In this document: positions 27,270 to 37,322 of the stretch, piece by piece
How positions within the stretch are numbered: the stretch's first letter is position 1
Layout of the letters: every line of letters starts with the position of its first letter
Assembly: GCF_036240795.1 (NCBI RefSeq)
Contig: NZ_CP108454.1
Coordinates: 2,232,001 to 2,296,000, forward strand
Length of the DNA stretch: 64,000 nucleotides
Source of the DNA: Streptomyces sp. NBC_01268
GTDB lineage: Bacteria > Actinomycetota > Actinomycetes > Streptomycetales > Streptomycetaceae
Direction: 5' to 3'
The notes under the pieces: generated by a model
The model's input: only the letters and a program-made list of their open reading frames with translations
Database searches by the model: none
Told to the model about the DNA's origin: nothing
Made by a program: the position numbers and the translations under genes

Positions 27270-27303
27270 AAGGGGCGCGCCCGTGACGACGGGCGCGCCC
27301 CTT
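27270..27303. terminator. Bidirectional terminator between the small basic protein gene and dnaE
   Basis: A perfect 15-bp GC-rich stem (27270-27284 with 27289-27303) with a GACG loop, between converging stops at 27256 and 27323. Confidence 0.85.
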
Positions 27304-27322
27304 GCGCGTGTGCGGCGGACGC

Positions 27323-30300
27323 CTATCCGGCCAGGCAGGACGGCCCGAGCAGCACCTTCAGGTCGCCGAAGAGCGCCGGGTCGGGCTGGACCCGGTGCCG
27401 GTCGAGCCGGAGCACGGTGGTGGAGCGCGGCCCCTGCAGCTTGATGCGGACCTCGGTGTTGCCCCGGTGGTGCTTGAGGATCTCGCCGAGCCGGCTGACC
27501 ATGGGCGGCGTCACCTTGACCGTGGGGATGGTCAGGATCACCGGCGCGTTGGTCCCGGCGTTGGAGAGGTCGGGGACCATCAGCTCCATGGCGACCAGAC
27601 GGGGGATGTCCTCGCGCTTGTCGAGCCGGCCCTTGACGAAGACGACCGTGTCCTCGACGAGCTGGGTGGAGACCAGCTGGTAGGTGGCCGGGAAGAACAT
27701 GCACTCGATGGAGCCGGCCAGGTCCTCGACGGTGGCGATGGCCCAGGCGTTGCCCTGCTTGGTCATCTTCCGCTGGAGGCCGGAGATGATGCCGCCGATG
27801 GTGACGACCGCGCCGTCGGAGTGCTCGCCGCCGGTGAGCTGGGAGATGCCGGCGTCGGTCTTGTCGGACAGGACGTGTTCGAGGCCGAAGAGCGGGTGGT
27901 CGGAGACGTACAGGCCGAGCATCTCGCGCTCCTGGGCGAGCAGGTAGGCCTTCTCCCACTCGACGTCGGAGAACTCGACGTCGAGGCCGAAGCCGGGCTC
28001 GTCGCTGTCGTCCTCGCCCATGCCGCCGAAGAGGTCGAACTGGCCCTCGGCCTCCTTGCGCTTGACGGCCACCACGGTGTCGATCATGGGCTCGTGCTGG
28101 GCGACCAGGCCCTTGCGGGTGTGGCCCATGGTGTCGAAGGCGCCGGCCTTGATCAGCGACTCGATGGTCCGCTTGTTGCAGACCACGGCCTCGACCTTGT
28201 CGAGGAAGTCGGGGAAGGAGGAGTACTTCCCCTTGGACTTGCGCGTCTTGATGATCGACTCGACGACGTTGGAGCCGACGTTGCGGACGGCGGTGAGGCC
28301 GAAGAGGATCACGTCGTCGCCCTGGGCGGCGAAGTTGGACTCGGACTCGTTGACGTTCGGCGGGAGCACCTTGATGCCCATGCGGCGGCACTCGTTCAGG
28401 TAGACGGCGGACTTGTCCTTGTCGTCCTTGACCGAGGTGAGCAGGCCCGCCATGTACTCGGCGGGGTAGTTCGCCTTGAGGTAGGCGGTCCAGTAGGAGA
28501 CCAGTCCGTACGCGGCGGAGTGCGCCTTGTTGAAGGCGTAGCCGGCGAAGGGGACCAGGACGTCCCAGAGGGCCTGGATGGCCGCGTCGCTGTAGCCGTT
28601 CTTCTGGGCGCCGGCCTGGAAGATGGTGAAGTTCTTCGCCAGCTCGTCGGGCTTCTTCTTGCCCATGACGCGGCGGAGGATGTCGGCCTCGCCGAGCGAG
28701 TAGCCGGCGATGATCTGGGCGGCCTTCTGCACCTGCTCCTGGTACACGATCAGGCCGTAGGTGACCGCGAGCACCTCTTCGAGCGGCTTCTCCAGCTCGG
28801 GGTGGATCGGGGTGATGTCCTGCTGCTTGTTCTTGCGCAGGGCGTAGTTCGTGTGCGAGTTCATGCCCATCGGGCCCGGGCGGTAGAGCGCGGACACGGC
28901 GGAGATGTCTTCGAAGTTGTCGGGCTTCATCAGGCGCAGCAGGGAGCGCATGGGCCCGCCGTCGAACTGGAAGACGCCGAGGGTGTCGCCGCGCTGGAGC
29001 AGTTCGAAGGTCTTGGCGTCGTCGAGCGGCAGGGCCAGGAGGTCGAGCTCGATCCCCTTGTTGGCCTTCACCATCTTGACGGCGTCGTCCATGATCGTGA
29101 GGTTGCGCAGGCCGAGGAAGTCCATCTTCAGCAGGCCGAGCGACTCGCACTGCGGGTAGTCCCACTGCGTGATGGTGACGCCGTCGGTGTGCCGCACCCA
29201 GATCGGGGCGTGGTCGACGATGGGCTCGCTGGACATGATCACGCCGGCGGCGTGCACGCCCATCTGGCGGACCAGGCCCTCGACGCCCTTGGCGGTGTCG
29301 ATGACCTTCTTGACGTCCGGCTCGTTCTCGTACATCCCCCGGATCTCGCCGGCCTCGCTGTAGCGCGGGTGGCTGGGGTTGGTGATGCCGTCGAGGTCGA
29401 TGCCCTTGCCGAGGACGTCGGCGGGCATGGCCTTGGTGAGCCGGTCGCCCATGGCGTACGGGTAGCCGAGGACGCGGGCGGAGTCCTTGATCGCGTTCTT
29501 GGCCTTGATCTTGCCGTAGGTGCCGATCATGGCGACCTTGTCGGCGCCGTACTTCTCGGTCACGTACCGGATCACCTCGACGCGCCGGCGCTCGTCGAAG
29601 TCGATGTCGACATCGGGCATCGAGATGCGCTCGGGGTTGAGGAAGCGCTCGAAGATCAGTCCGTGCGGGATGGGGTCGAGGTCGGTGATGCCCATGGCGT
29701 ACGCGACGATCGAGCCGGCCGCGGAGCCTCGGCCGGGGCCGACGGCGATGCCCTGGCTCTTCGCCCACATGATGAAGTCGGCGACGACGAGGAAGTAGCC
29801 GGGGAAGCCCATCGAGATGATGGTGTCCATCTCGTACTCGACCTGCTTCATGCGGTCGTCGGGGATGCCGCCGGGGAAGCGCCGGTGCATGCCCTTCATG
29901 GTCTCCGCGCGGAACCAGGTGACCTCGGTGTAGCCGTCCGGGATGTCGAACTTCGGCATGAGGTTCTTGGCCTCGAACATGCCGGAGACGTCGATCTGGT
30001 CGGCGACCAGCTGCGTGTTCGCGCAGCCCTCCTGCCAGGCGTCCGAGAGGTCGACGGCGTACATCTCGTCGGTGGACTTCAGGTAGTAGCCGGTGCCGTC
30101 GAACTTGAAGCGGTCCGGGTCGGAGAGGTTCTTGCCGGTCTGGATGCACAGCAGGGCGTCGTGGGCGGTGGCCTCGTGCGCGTAGGTGTAGTGCGAGTCG
30201 TTGGTGACCAGCGGCGGGATGCCCAGCTTCTTGCCGATCTCCAGGAGCCCGTCGCGGACCCGGCGCTCGATCTCGATGCCGTGGTCCATCAGCTCCAGGA

Positions 30301-30862
30301 AGTAGCGGTCCTTGCCGAAGATGTCCTGGTACTCGGAGGCGGACTTCAGGGCCTCGTCGAACTGGCCGAGACGCAGCCTGGTCTGCAGCTCGCCGGAGGG
30401 GCAGCCGGTGGAGGCGATCAGGCCCTCCGACCACTGCGAGATGGTGTCCTTGTCCATCCGGGGCCACTTCTGCAGCCAGCCCTCGGCGTACGCGTCGGAG
30501 GAGAGCCGGAACAGGTTGTGCAGTCCCGTGGCGTTGGCCGCCCAGATGGTCTTGTGGGTGTAACCGCCGGAACCGGAGACGTCGTCCCGCTTCTGGTGCG
30601 GCTGGCCCCACTGGATCTTCCGCTTGTTGCGCCGGGACTCCGGGGCGACATAGGCCTCGATGCCGATGATCGGCGTCACACCGGCCTTCTTGGCGCTGTG
30701 GAAGAAGTCGTAGGCCCCGTGCAGGTTGCCGTGGTCGGACATGGCGATATGGGTCATGCCCATCTCGTTGCACGCGTTGAACATGTCCTTCAGCCGCGCG
30801 GCACCGTCCAGCAGGGAGTACTGGGTGTGGACGTGGAGGTGCGTGAAGGGCGGCTTGGTCAC
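27323..30862 (-). CDS. dnaE: DNA polymerase III alpha subunit
   Basis: Replicative polymerase. 1179 residues from GTG 30862 with GGAGG 9 nt upstream. The PHP domain starts THLHVHTQYSLLDG (residues 7-20). Catalytic aspartates lie in MPDVDIDFD near residue 415, with the GPGRGSAAGS loop before them. A QFDLF pentapeptide near residue 941 fits the beta-clamp-binding motif (QxxLF). An OB domain (GGIISGLQRKMTKQGNAW) and a C-terminal tail follow. Length and motifs match the essential DnaE1 type, not the mutagenesis-linked DnaE2. Divergent from the DUF2252 gene. Confidence 0.98.
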   Translation of the reverse strand: MTKPPFTHLHVHTQYSLLDGAARLKDMFNACNEMGMTHIAMSDHGNLHGAYDFFHSAKKAGVTPIIGIEAYVAPESRRNKRKIQWGQPHQKRDDVSGSGGYTHKTIWAANATGLHNLFRLSSDAYAEGWLQKWPRMDKDTISQWSEGLIASTGCPSGELQTRLRLGQFDEALKSASEYQDIFGKDRYFLELMDHGIEIERRVRDGLLEIGKKLGIPPLVTNDSHYTYAHEATAHDALLCIQTGKNLSDPDRFKFDGTGYYLKSTDEMYAVDLSDAWQEGCANTQLVADQIDVSGMFEAKNLMPKFDIPDGYTEVTWFRAETMKGMHRRFPGGIPDDRMKQVEYEMDTIISMGFPGYFLVVADFIMWAKSQGIAVGPGRGSAAGSIVAYAMGITDLDPIPHGLIFERFLNPERISMPDVDIDFDERRRVEVIRYVTEKYGADKVAMIGTYGKIKAKNAIKDSARVLGYPYAMGDRLTKAMPADVLGKGIDLDGITNPSHPRYSEAGEIRGMYENEPDVKKVIDTAKGVEGLVRQMGVHAAGVIMSSEPIVDHAPIWVRHTDGVTITQWDYPQCESLGLLKMDFLGLRNLTIMDDAVKMVKANKGIELDLLALPLDDAKTFELLQRGDTLGVFQFDGGPMRSLLRLMKPDNFEDISAVSALYRPGPMGMNSHTNYALRKNKQQDITPIHPELEKPLEEVLAVTYGLIVYQEQVQKAAQIIAGYSLGEADILRRVMGKKKPDELAKNFTIFQAGAQKNGYSDAAIQALWDVLVPFAGYAFNKAHSAAYGLVSYWTAYLKANYPAEYMAGLLTSVKDDKDKSAVYLNECRRMGIKVLPPNVNESESNFAAQGDDVILFGLTAVRNVGSNVVESIIKTRKSKGKYSSFPDFLDKVEAVVCNKRTIESLIKAGAFDTMGHTRKGLVAQHEPMIDTVVAVKRKEAEGQFDLFGGMGEDDSDEPGFGLDVEFSDVEWEKAYLLAQEREMLGLYVSDHPLFGLEHVLSDKTDAGISQLTGGEHSDGAVVTIGGIISGLQRKMTKQGNAWAIATVEDLAGSIECMFFPATYQLVSTQLVEDTVVFVKGRLDKREDIPRLVAMELMVPDLSNAGTNAPVILTIPTVKVTPPMVSRLGEILKHHRGNTEVRIKLQGPRSTTVLRLDRHRVQPDPALFGDLKVLLGPSCLAG

Positions 30863-30959
30863 GGGGGGTGCCTCCGAATGAATTCCTGGGGGGACAGCGT
30901 CGAAGTCTACGTCGCCCGACTGACAACGAGCGGGCACTCGCGACTAGCGTCGAGCGTTG

Positions 30960-30980
30960 GGGACAGAGAACACCTGTCCC
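30960..30980. promoter_or_regulatory. Small inverted repeat in the dnaE/DUF2252 divergent region
   Basis: GGGACAG and CTGTCCC arms separated by 7 nt, in the middle of the 192-bp divergent region. It could be an operator; it does not match the actinobacterial SOS box. I see no clear promoter for either gene. Confidence 0.3.
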
Positions 30981-31054
30981 ATTTGTCATGCACAATTTTG
31001 AGTCACATCCGCGGCGCCCGCGCGCCGCGTCCCCGTACCCAGGAGGCACCCTCG

Positions 31055-32380
31055 ATGTCGGTCCCCCAGCCCACCGCGGCCGAGCGCGGTGAGCAGATCC
31101 TCGCCGTCTTCGACACCGCCTTCGGCGAGCTGCTCGCCGCCGACCCCGCCGCCTTCAAGGTCAAGTTCCGCAAGATGGCCGGCTCCGCCTTCGCCTTCTA
31201 CCGGGGCACCGCCTGCCTCTTCTACAAGGACCTGGAGCGGGAGGCGCACGGCGGCCCCTACCTGGACGAGCGGACCGGCCGGGTGTGGATCCACGGCGAT
31301 CTGCACGCCGAGAACTTCGGCACGTACATGGACGCCAACGGGCGCCTGATCTTCAACGTCAACGACTTCGACGAGGCCTACGTCGGCCCCTTCACCTGGG
31401 ACCTCAAGCGGCTCGCCGCCTCCCTGGCGCTGCTGGGCTACACCAAGGCGCTCGGCGACGAGCAGATCACCGAGCTGGTGCGGATCTACGCCGCCGCCTA
31501 CCGGGAGCGCATCCACGCGCTCGCGACCGGCGCCAAGCACGACGAGATTCCGCCCTTCACGCTGGACACGGCGGGCGGCGCCCTGCTCGACGCCCTGCGC
31601 GACGCGCGCGGCATGACCCGCTTCGGCCTGCTGGACTCGATGACGGAGATCCGCGAGTTCGAACGCCGCTTCGCCTCCGGCGGCGGTGCGATCGAGCTGG
31701 ACGCGGCCACCCGCTACAAGGTCCTCGCCGCCTTCGACGGCTACCTGGAGACCCTGCCGGAGTCGAGCCTGACCCGCCCGGACTCGTACCGGGTGAAGGA
31801 CGTCGTCGGGCGGCGCGGCATCGGCATCGGCTCGGCCGGCCTCCCCTCGTACAACATCCTCCTGGAGGGCAACAGCGACGCCCTGGAGAACGACGTCGTC
31901 ATCTACATGAAGCAGGCGCAGACGCCGGCGGTGTCACGCCACGTGACGGACGCGGCGGTACGGGGGTACTTCCGGCACGAGGGCCACCGCACCGTGATCT
32001 CGCAGCGGGCGCTCCAGGCGCACGCCGACCCGTGGCTGGGCTGGACGGAGCTGGACGGGGCCGGGCAGCTGGTCGCCGAGGTGTCGCCGTACGCGGTGGA
32101 CCTGGACTGGTCGGACATCGACGACCCGGAGGAGATCGCGGCGACCGTGGCCGACCTCGGGCGGGCCACGGCGGCCATGCACGCGGCGGCGGACGACTCC
32201 AGCGGGCAGTCGCTGGTGCCGTTCTCCACGGAGCGGGCCATCGACGCGGCCATCGCGGCCGACGAGGAGGGCTTCGCCGAGCTCCTGGTGGACTTCGCGC
32301 ACTCCTACGGCGCGCGGGCGCGGGCGGACCACCAGATCTTCGTGGACCTCTTCCGCAACGGGCGCATCCCGGGGCTGTAG
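31055..32380 (+). CDS. DUF2252 family protein, kinase-like fold
   Basis: 441 residues from ATG 31055 with AGGAGG 8 nt upstream. The DUF2252 family resembles aminoglycoside phosphotransferase-like kinases: IHGDLHAENFGTY corresponds to the catalytic HGDxHxxN loop and NVNDFDEAYVGPFTWDLKRL to the metal-binding DFD loop. Substrate and activity are unproven. The antisense frame through dnaE that joins this gene upstream is not coding. A GCCGGGC-CC-GCCCGGC hairpin (32395-32410) follows the stop. Confidence 0.88.
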   Translation: MSVPQPTAAERGEQILAVFDTAFGELLAADPAAFKVKFRKMAGSAFAFYRGTACLFYKDLEREAHGGPYLDERTGRVWIHGDLHAENFGTYMDANGRLIFNVNDFDEAYVGPFTWDLKRLAASLALLGYTKALGDEQITELVRIYAAAYRERIHALATGAKHDEIPPFTLDTAGGALLDALRDARGMTRFGLLDSMTEIREFERRFASGGGAIELDAATRYKVLAAFDGYLETLPESSLTRPDSYRVKDVVGRRGIGIGSAGLPSYNILLEGNSDALENDVVIYMKQAQTPAVSRHVTDAAVRGYFRHEGHRTVISQRALQAHADPWLGWTELDGAGQLVAEVSPYAVDLDWSDIDDPEEIAATVADLGRATAAMHAAADDSSGQSLVPFSTERAIDAAIAADEEGFAELLVDFAHSYGARARADHQIFVDLFRNGRIPGL

Positions 32381-32394
32381 GGGCGGGTGGGGCC

Positions 32395-32410
32395 GCCGGG
32401 CCCGCCCGGC
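32395..32410 (+). terminator. Short GC hairpin after the DUF2252 gene
   Basis: 7-bp perfect stem with a 2-nt spacer, 14 bp after the stop. It is short, and termination is only possible, not certain. Confidence 0.35.
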
Positions 32411-32471
32411 GCGGTCTCACAGCTCGGCCTTAGGGACGCCATACGGCCCGGCATGACACACTTCCACGGCG

Positions 32472-33191
32472 ATGGACATGGCAAGCATTCAGCTGAGAGC
32501 CCTACGGGCGGCGCTCTTCACGACCCTGGTCGTGGCGCTGTCCGTGGCCTCGCATGTGCTGCTGTCCGGGGTGCCGCTGCCCCTGGCGACGGTCGTCCCG
32601 GTCGGCGCCGGCGTCTTCGCCGTCGCCTACGCCCTGGCCGGGCGGGAGCGCGGCTTCGGCCCGATCGCCGGGCTGCTCGTCCCGCTGGAGCTGGCCGCCG
32701 ACACGCTGTTCACCAGCGGGCAGGTCGCCTGTTACGGCCCCGCCGGCGGCCCGGTCGCCGGCTCGCTGCGCGCGGTGGGCTTCGACGTGGACGCACTGTG
32801 CGGCGGCGCCCTCGGCTCCCCGCTGCCGGGTGTGGCGGCCCCGGGGAGCGGGACCGCGGCGGCGCTGCTGAGCTCGCCCGATCCGGCGGTGCCCTGGCTG
32901 CTGCTCTCCGCCCATGTGGTGGTCGGGCTCACCGCGGCCGCCTGGCTGCGCGGCGGGGAGCGGGCGCTCGCCCGGCTGCTCGCGGCGGCCGTGGCCCTCG
33001 CCTTCCGGCCACTGCTCCTGGTGGCGGCCTTCTTCCGCGTCGTGGGGACGGTCCCGCGGCGCGCCGGGCGTCCCGTGGACCGGCCTCTCCGGTCGCGGGC
33101 CCGGCTGCTCGTGCACTCCGTGGGACGGCGTGGACCGCCGTGCTCCGCGGGCTTCCGGCGCGCCTGTGCGCCGGCGCTCGCCCTCGTCTGA
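32472..33191 (+). CDS. Uncharacterised integral membrane protein
   Basis: About 239 residues (ATG 32472 or 32478, no strong Shine-Dalgarno). Hydrophobic helices lie at about 12-32, 38-55, 62-80 and 140-160. A Gly/Pro-rich loop contains two cysteines (near residues 86 and 110), and the C-terminus is arginine-rich and probably cytoplasmic. No family is recognised. It lies 60 bp before a DsbA-like gene on the same strand, and the loop cysteines could be its target, but this is speculation. Confidence 0.6.
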   Translation: MDMASIQLRALRAALFTTLVVALSVASHVLLSGVPLPLATVVPVGAGVFAVAYALAGRERGFGPIAGLLVPLELAADTLFTSGQVACYGPAGGPVAGSLRAVGFDVDALCGGALGSPLPGVAAPGSGTAAALLSSPDPAVPWLLLSAHVVVGLTAAAWLRGGERALARLLAAAVALAFRPLLLVAAFFRVVGTVPRRAGRPVDRPLRSRARLLVHSVGRRGPPCSAGFRRACAPALALV

Positions 33192-33251
33192 GCAAGCACG
33201 CGGTCCGTTCGCCCTTTTCCTTTCCTGCTTCACGTCACGGAGATCACGATC

Positions 33252-34067
33252 ATGAGCAAGCGCAACACCCAGGCCAACAAGGCAGCCGCCCGCGAGCGGC
33301 TGCGCGAGGAGCGCGAGCGCCAGGCCAAGAAGGACAAGGCGCGCCGCCAGGTGGTCGTCGCGGTGTCGGCGGTCGCCGCGCTCGCGGTGGTCGGCGGCAT
33401 CAGCTTCGCCATCGTCCAGTCCAACAAGCCGTCCGTGTGGGAGACGGCCGCGGACGCGAAGAACGTCACGGCCCCGAAGAACACCGAGGGCACCGACGGC
33501 ACGACGCTCGTCGTCGGCAAGCCGGAGGCGAAGAAGACGCTGGAGCTGTACGAGGACTCCCGCTGCCCGGTCTGCGCGACCTTCGAGCAGGGCGTGGGCG
33601 CGACCGTGGCGAAGGACGTCGCCGACGGCAAGTACAAGATCAAGTACGTGGGCGCCACCTTCATCGACAACTCCGACCAGGGCGAGGGCTCGAAGAACGC
33701 CCTGTCGGCGCTGGGCGCGGCCCTGAACGTGAGCCCCGAGGCCTTCCTGAAGTACAAGGAGGCGCTGTACTCGACCAAGTTCCACCCGGAGGAGAGCCAG
33801 GACAAGTTCGCCAAGGACTCCTACCTCCTGGAGGTCGCGGACTCGGTGCCCGCGCTGAAGGGCAACGCCGAGTTCAAGAAGAACGTCGAGGACGGCACCT
33901 TCGACGCCTGGGCGATGAAGATGTCGAAGGCCTTCGACAAGAGCGGGGTCACGGGCACGCCGACGCTGAAGATGGACGGCAAGACCCTGACCGCCGAGGG
34001 CAGCGACAACCCGCCGCTGACGGTGGACCAGTTCAACACCGCGCTCGCCAAGGTGATGAAGGGCTGA
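33252..34067 (+). CDS. Membrane-anchored DsbA-family thioredoxin-like protein (second copy)
   Basis: 271 residues with the same layout as the protein at 1902-2732: basic head (1-32), one membrane helix (about 33-54), then a DsbA-type thioredoxin domain with CPVC at 105-108 and the cis-proline region GVTGTPTLKMDG late. It has GGAG 9 nt before ATG 33252. Predicted extracytoplasmic thiol oxidoreductase. It is lysine-rich, unlike the first copy, which suggests old divergence rather than a recent duplication. Confidence 0.87.
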   Translation: MSKRNTQANKAAARERLREERERQAKKDKARRQVVVAVSAVAALAVVGGISFAIVQSNKPSVWETAADAKNVTAPKNTEGTDGTTLVVGKPEAKKTLELYEDSRCPVCATFEQGVGATVAKDVADGKYKIKYVGATFIDNSDQGEGSKNALSALGAALNVSPEAFLKYKEALYSTKFHPEESQDKFAKDSYLLEVADSVPALKGNAEFKKNVEDGTFDAWAMKMSKAFDKSGVTGTPTLKMDGKTLTAEGSDNPPLTVDQFNTALAKVMKG

Positions 34068-34109
34068 CCCCTCGCCCCTCCCCCGGGCGCTCCTCCGGGA
34101 CCGCTTCGC

Positions 34110-34150
34110 CGGCCCCCGGCCCACCGCACTCCGCGGCGGACCGGGGGCCG
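34110..34150 (+). terminator. Terminator-like hairpin after the second DsbA-like gene
   Basis: Perfect 10-bp arms CGGCCCCCGG / CCGGGGGCCG (34110-34119 and 34141-34150) with a 21-nt loop, about 40 bp after the stop. Confidence 0.5.
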
Positions 34151-34270
34151 CGGCGCGTCCGGCGGGAAGCCCACTCCCCCGGGGAGGGCGGCCCCGGCCC
34201 CTTCGGCGACGCCCCGCCGAAGAGTCGGCGAACTTTGCGCACAGCTCTGCCACTCAGCCGTACCGGCCGG

Positions 34271-34276
34271 TAATCT
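34271..34276 (+). promoter_or_regulatory. Candidate -10 element (TAATCT) upstream of the PhoD-type gene
   Basis: TAATCT ends 8 nt before the GTG at 34285, so the transcript would be leaderless or nearly so. No GTTCACC-type PHO box repeats are visible just upstream. Confidence 0.4.
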
Positions 34277-34284
34277 GACGGCCC

Positions 34285-35934
34285 GTGACCAGTCGTAACC
34301 TCATATCCGCCCCCACTCGCCGCACCGTCGTGAAGGCCGCCGCCGTGACGGCCGTCGTGACCCCGGCACTGGTGGCCACCGCCTCTCCCGCGCTCGCCGA
34401 CCCGACGGCGCCCGCCTTCCTGCACGGTGTCGCCTCGGGCGACCCGCTGCCCGACGGCGTCCTGCTCTGGACGCGCGTCACCCCCACCCCCGACGCCGTA
34501 CCCGGCTCCGGCACGGGCCCCGATGTGACCGTCACCTGGGAGCTCGCCGAGGACCGCGCCTTCGCCCGGACCGTCGCCGACGGCACGGCCCTGGCCACCG
34601 CCGCCTCCGACCACACCGTGAAGGCGGACGTCCGCGGCCTGCGCCCGGCCACCTCCTACTGGTTCCGCTTCACCGCCGGCGGGGTCGTCTCCCCGGCCGG
34701 CCGCACCCGCACCGCCCCCGCCGCCGACGCGGCCGGACCCGGCGTCCGCTTCGGCGTGGTCTCCTGCGCCAACTGGGAGGCCGGCTACTTCTCCCCGTAC
34801 CGCCACCTCGCGGCCCGCACCGACCTGGACGCGATCCTCCACCTCGGCGACTACATCTACGAGTACGCCACCGGCGCCTACCCGGCGGCCACGTACGTCG
34901 TCCGGCAGCACGAGCCGGCCCACGAGATCGTCTCGCTCGCCGACTACCGCACCCGGCACGGGAAGTACAAGACGGACGCCGACCTCCAGGCGCTGCACGC
35001 GGCGCACCCGATCGTCGCGATCTGGGACGACCACGAATTCGCCAACGACGCCTGGTCGGGCGGGGCCGAGAACCACACGCCGGGCGCCGAGGGCGACTGG
35101 GCGGACCGGGTGGCGGCGGCCAAGCGGGCCTATTTCGAGTGGATGCCGGTCCGCACCTCGACCGAGGGCACGGTCTTCCGGCGGCTGCGCTTCGGCAAGC
35201 TGGCCGATCTGCACCTGCTCGACCTGCGCTCCTTCCGCTCCCAGCAGGCCGGCGTGGGCAGCGGCAAGGTGGACGACCCGGAGCGCTCCCTCACCGGCCG
35301 GGCGCAGCTGGACTGGCTGAAGTCGGGCCTGTCCGCCTCGGACGCGGCCTGGCAGCTGGTCGGCACCTCGGTGATGATCTCGCCGGTGGCCTTCGGCTCG
35401 CTCCCGGCCCATCTGCTCGAACCGCTCGCCGGGCTGCTCGGGCTGCCCAAGGAGGGCCTCGCCGTCAACGTGGACCAGTGGGACGGCTACACAGACGACC
35501 GCAAGGAGCTGCTGCGGCACCTGACGGACCGGGGCATCCGGAACACGGTCTTCCTCACCGGTGACATCCACATGGCGTGGGCCAACGACGTGCCGGTGAC
35601 GGCGGCGACGTACCCGCTGTCGGCCTCGGCCGCGACGGAGTTCGTGGTGACCTCGGTGACCTCGGACAACCTGGACGACCTGCTGCACGTGGCGCCGGGC
35701 ACGCTCTCGGTGGTGGCGGCGGGCGCGGTCAAGGCGGCCAACCGGCACGTGAAGTGGGTGGACATGGACCACCACGGCTACGGCGTGCTCGACGTGACGG
35801 CCGAGCGCTCGCAGATGGACTACTACACGGTCTCCGACCGGGCGGACGCGCACGCGACGGCGTCCTGGGCCCGTTCGTACCGCACGCTCAGCGGAACGCA
35901 GCGTGTCGAGCGCGTGTATCAGCCGGTGCGCTGA
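34285..35934 (+). CDS. phoD: PhoD-type alkaline phosphatase / phosphodiesterase, Tat-exported
   Basis: 549 residues. A twin-arginine signal (TRRTVVK, Arg12-Arg13), a hydrophobic stretch and an Ala-rich cleavage region near 35-39 (SPALAD) predict Tat export. Metal-site motifs of the PhoD family are visible: [37 protein letters not shown] and [10 protein letters not shown]. It would release phosphate from phosphomonoesters or diesters outside the cell. A typical PHO box was not found, so PhoP control is not supported by what I see. Confidence 0.92.
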   Translation: MTSRNLISAPTRRTVVKAAAVTAVVTPALVATASPALADPTAPAFLHGVASGDPLPDGVLLWTRVTPTPDAVPGSGTGPDVTVTWELAEDRAFARTVADGTALATAASDHTVKADVRGLRPATSYWFRFTAGGVVSPAGRTRTAPAADAAGPGVRFGVVSCANWEAGYFSPYRHLAARTDLDAILHLGDYIYEYATGAYPAATYVVRQHEPAHEIVSLADYRTRHGKYKTDADLQALHAAHPIVAIWDDHEFANDAWSGGAENHTPGAEGDWADRVAAAKRAYFEWMPVRTSTEGTVFRRLRFGKLADLHLLDLRSFRSQQAGVGSGKVDDPERSLTGRAQLDWLKSGLSASDAAWQLVGTSVMISPVAFGSLPAHLLEPLAGLLGLPKEGLAVNVDQWDGYTDDRKELLRHLTDRGIRNTVFLTGDIHMAWANDVPVTAATYPLSASAATEFVVTSVTSDNLDDLLHVAPGTLSVVAAGAVKAANRHVKWVDMDHHGYGVLDVTAERSQMDYYTVSDRADAHATASWARSYRTLSGTQRVERVYQPVR

Positions 35935-36193
35935 CGCGTACGTACGGGCGCCCCGGGGCGTCGTAGCGATGCTTTTCAGCCATGATCCGCTCTGTTAACG
36001 GAAGATCACATGGCTACGGCGGGTGGCGAGTTCGGGAGATCGAAACCGGACACACCACCCGCCTTCGTCATCACTTCTGTTACGTCCACGTCTCAAACTC
36101 CGGAAGCGACAGAAGTTTTTCTTCCCGATGCCCCGAATTGCCCCACGAATGATTGGGCTTGATCAATCCTCAACGACGTCTGACATGGACGCG

Positions 36194-36251
36194 TAATCTC
36201 CCGGCCAGTGGCGAGGAACTACCTCCCCACCACCCCCCACGAGGAGTCAGC
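36194..36251 (+). promoter_or_regulatory. Candidate promoter and 5' leader of the secreted metalloprotease gene
   Basis: The 317-bp space between phoD (ends 35934) and this gene is relatively AT-rich. TAATCT at 36194-36199 is a plausible -10; the -35 region is not consensus. GAGGAG at 36241-36246 serves GTG 36252. Apart from this I see nothing definable in 35935-36193. Confidence 0.35.
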
Positions 36252-37250
36252 GTGCGCGCTCTTGTCCGCATATCCCCGCTTATGTCACGTCGCGTGCTCG
36301 GTACGGCCGTGGTGGCCGGAACTCTGGCTCTGGCCCCCCTCTCCGCCCCCGCCGCGGCCCCGGCCACCTCCACGCTGGCCTCCGCCGAGAAGTGCGCGGA
36401 CGGCTCCGCCACCCTGTCCGGCGCCCGCAAGGCCAAGGGCCACGCCACCGAGGCCGAGCCCAACGAGGTCACCGCCGCCCAGGCCAAGGCCATGGACGCG
36501 GACCTGAAGAAGAAGGTCAGCGAGGCCCGCGTCTCCGGCCGCGCCTCCCTGGCCGCCGGAGCGAACGCCGCCGCCGCGACGACGATCCCCGTCTACTTCC
36601 ACGTCATCCACAGCGGCACGACGGGCAAGCTCAGCGCCACCGCCATCAACAACCAGATGGCCGTCCTCAACGCCGCCTACAGCGGCCAGGGCACCGGCAA
36701 CGTGAACTCCAACTTCCAGTTCTCCCTGGCCGGCACGGACTACACGGACAACGCCACCTGGTACAACGTCTCCGACGGCACCCAGGCGGAGAAGGACATG
36801 AAGAACACCCTGCGCAAGGGCGGCGCCAACGCGCTGAACGTCTACACCGCCAACCTCGGCGGCGGCCTGCTCGGCTGGGCGACCTTCCCGTCCTCCTACA
36901 AGGCCAGCCCGAAGATGGACGGCGTCGTCATCCTCGACGCCTCGCTCCCGGGCGGCTCCGCGGCCAACTACAACGAGGGCGACACCGCCACCCACGAGGT
37001 CGGCCACTGGATGGGGCTCTACCACACCTTCCAGGGCGGCTGCACGGGCAACGGCGACTACGTCAGCGACACCCCGGCCGAGAAGAGCGCCGCCTTCGAG
37101 TGCCCGACCGGCCGTGACACCTGCACCTCGAAGCCCGGTGTGGACCCGATCCACAACTTCATGGACTACACGTACGACTCCTGCATGTACCAGTTCACGT
37201 CGGGCCAGGTGACCCGGATGAACGACTCCTGGACCGCGTACCGCGCCTGA
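36252..37250 (+). CDS. Secreted zinc metalloprotease (M43/pappalysin-like)
   Basis: 332 residues from GTG 36252, chosen for GAGGAG 5 nt upstream. A Sec signal peptide (basic start, hydrophobic core around residues 16-35, Ala-rich cleavage region) is followed by a charged pro-region to about 100. The catalytic domain has [11 protein letters not shown] at 248-258, the metzincin HExxHxxGxxH motif, and a Met-turn in [12 protein letters not shown]. Cysteines near the C-terminus suggest disulfides. Its natural substrate is unknown. Confidence 0.92.
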   Translation: MRALVRISPLMSRRVLGTAVVAGTLALAPLSAPAAAPATSTLASAEKCADGSATLSGARKAKGHATEAEPNEVTAAQAKAMDADLKKKVSEARVSGRASLAAGANAAAATTIPVYFHVIHSGTTGKLSATAINNQMAVLNAAYSGQGTGNVNSNFQFSLAGTDYTDNATWYNVSDGTQAEKDMKNTLRKGGANALNVYTANLGGGLLGWATFPSSYKASPKMDGVVILDASLPGGSAANYNEGDTATHEVGHWMGLYHTFQGGCTGNGDYVSDTPAEKSAAFECPTGRDTCTSKPGVDPIHNFMDYTYDSCMYQFTSGQVTRMNDSWTAYRA

Positions 37251-37268
37251 CGCACCGTCCGCGCACAC

Positions 37269-37306
37269 GGGTGTGGCCCCCGGGGAACTCCCCGGGGGCC
37301 ACACCC
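37269..37306. terminator. Strong bidirectional terminator
   Basis: A perfect 17-bp stem (37269-37285 with 37290-37306) with an AACT loop between the converging protease and hydrolase genes. Confidence 0.88.
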
Positions 37307-37322
37307 CGTCCGTCGCACCGAT

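Noticed and set aside
27302..31054. A very long plus-strand open frame joined to the DUF2252 gene
   Set aside because: It is the antisense of dnaE. High GC gives long stop-free shadow frames; the Gly/Val/Asp/Leu-rich translation has no domain, and the real gene starts at 31055 with a strong Shine-Dalgarno.
34068..34284. PHO box in front of the PhoD-type gene
   Set aside because: No pair of 11-bp direct repeats resembling GTTCACC was found; GGCGAACTTTG is too weak.
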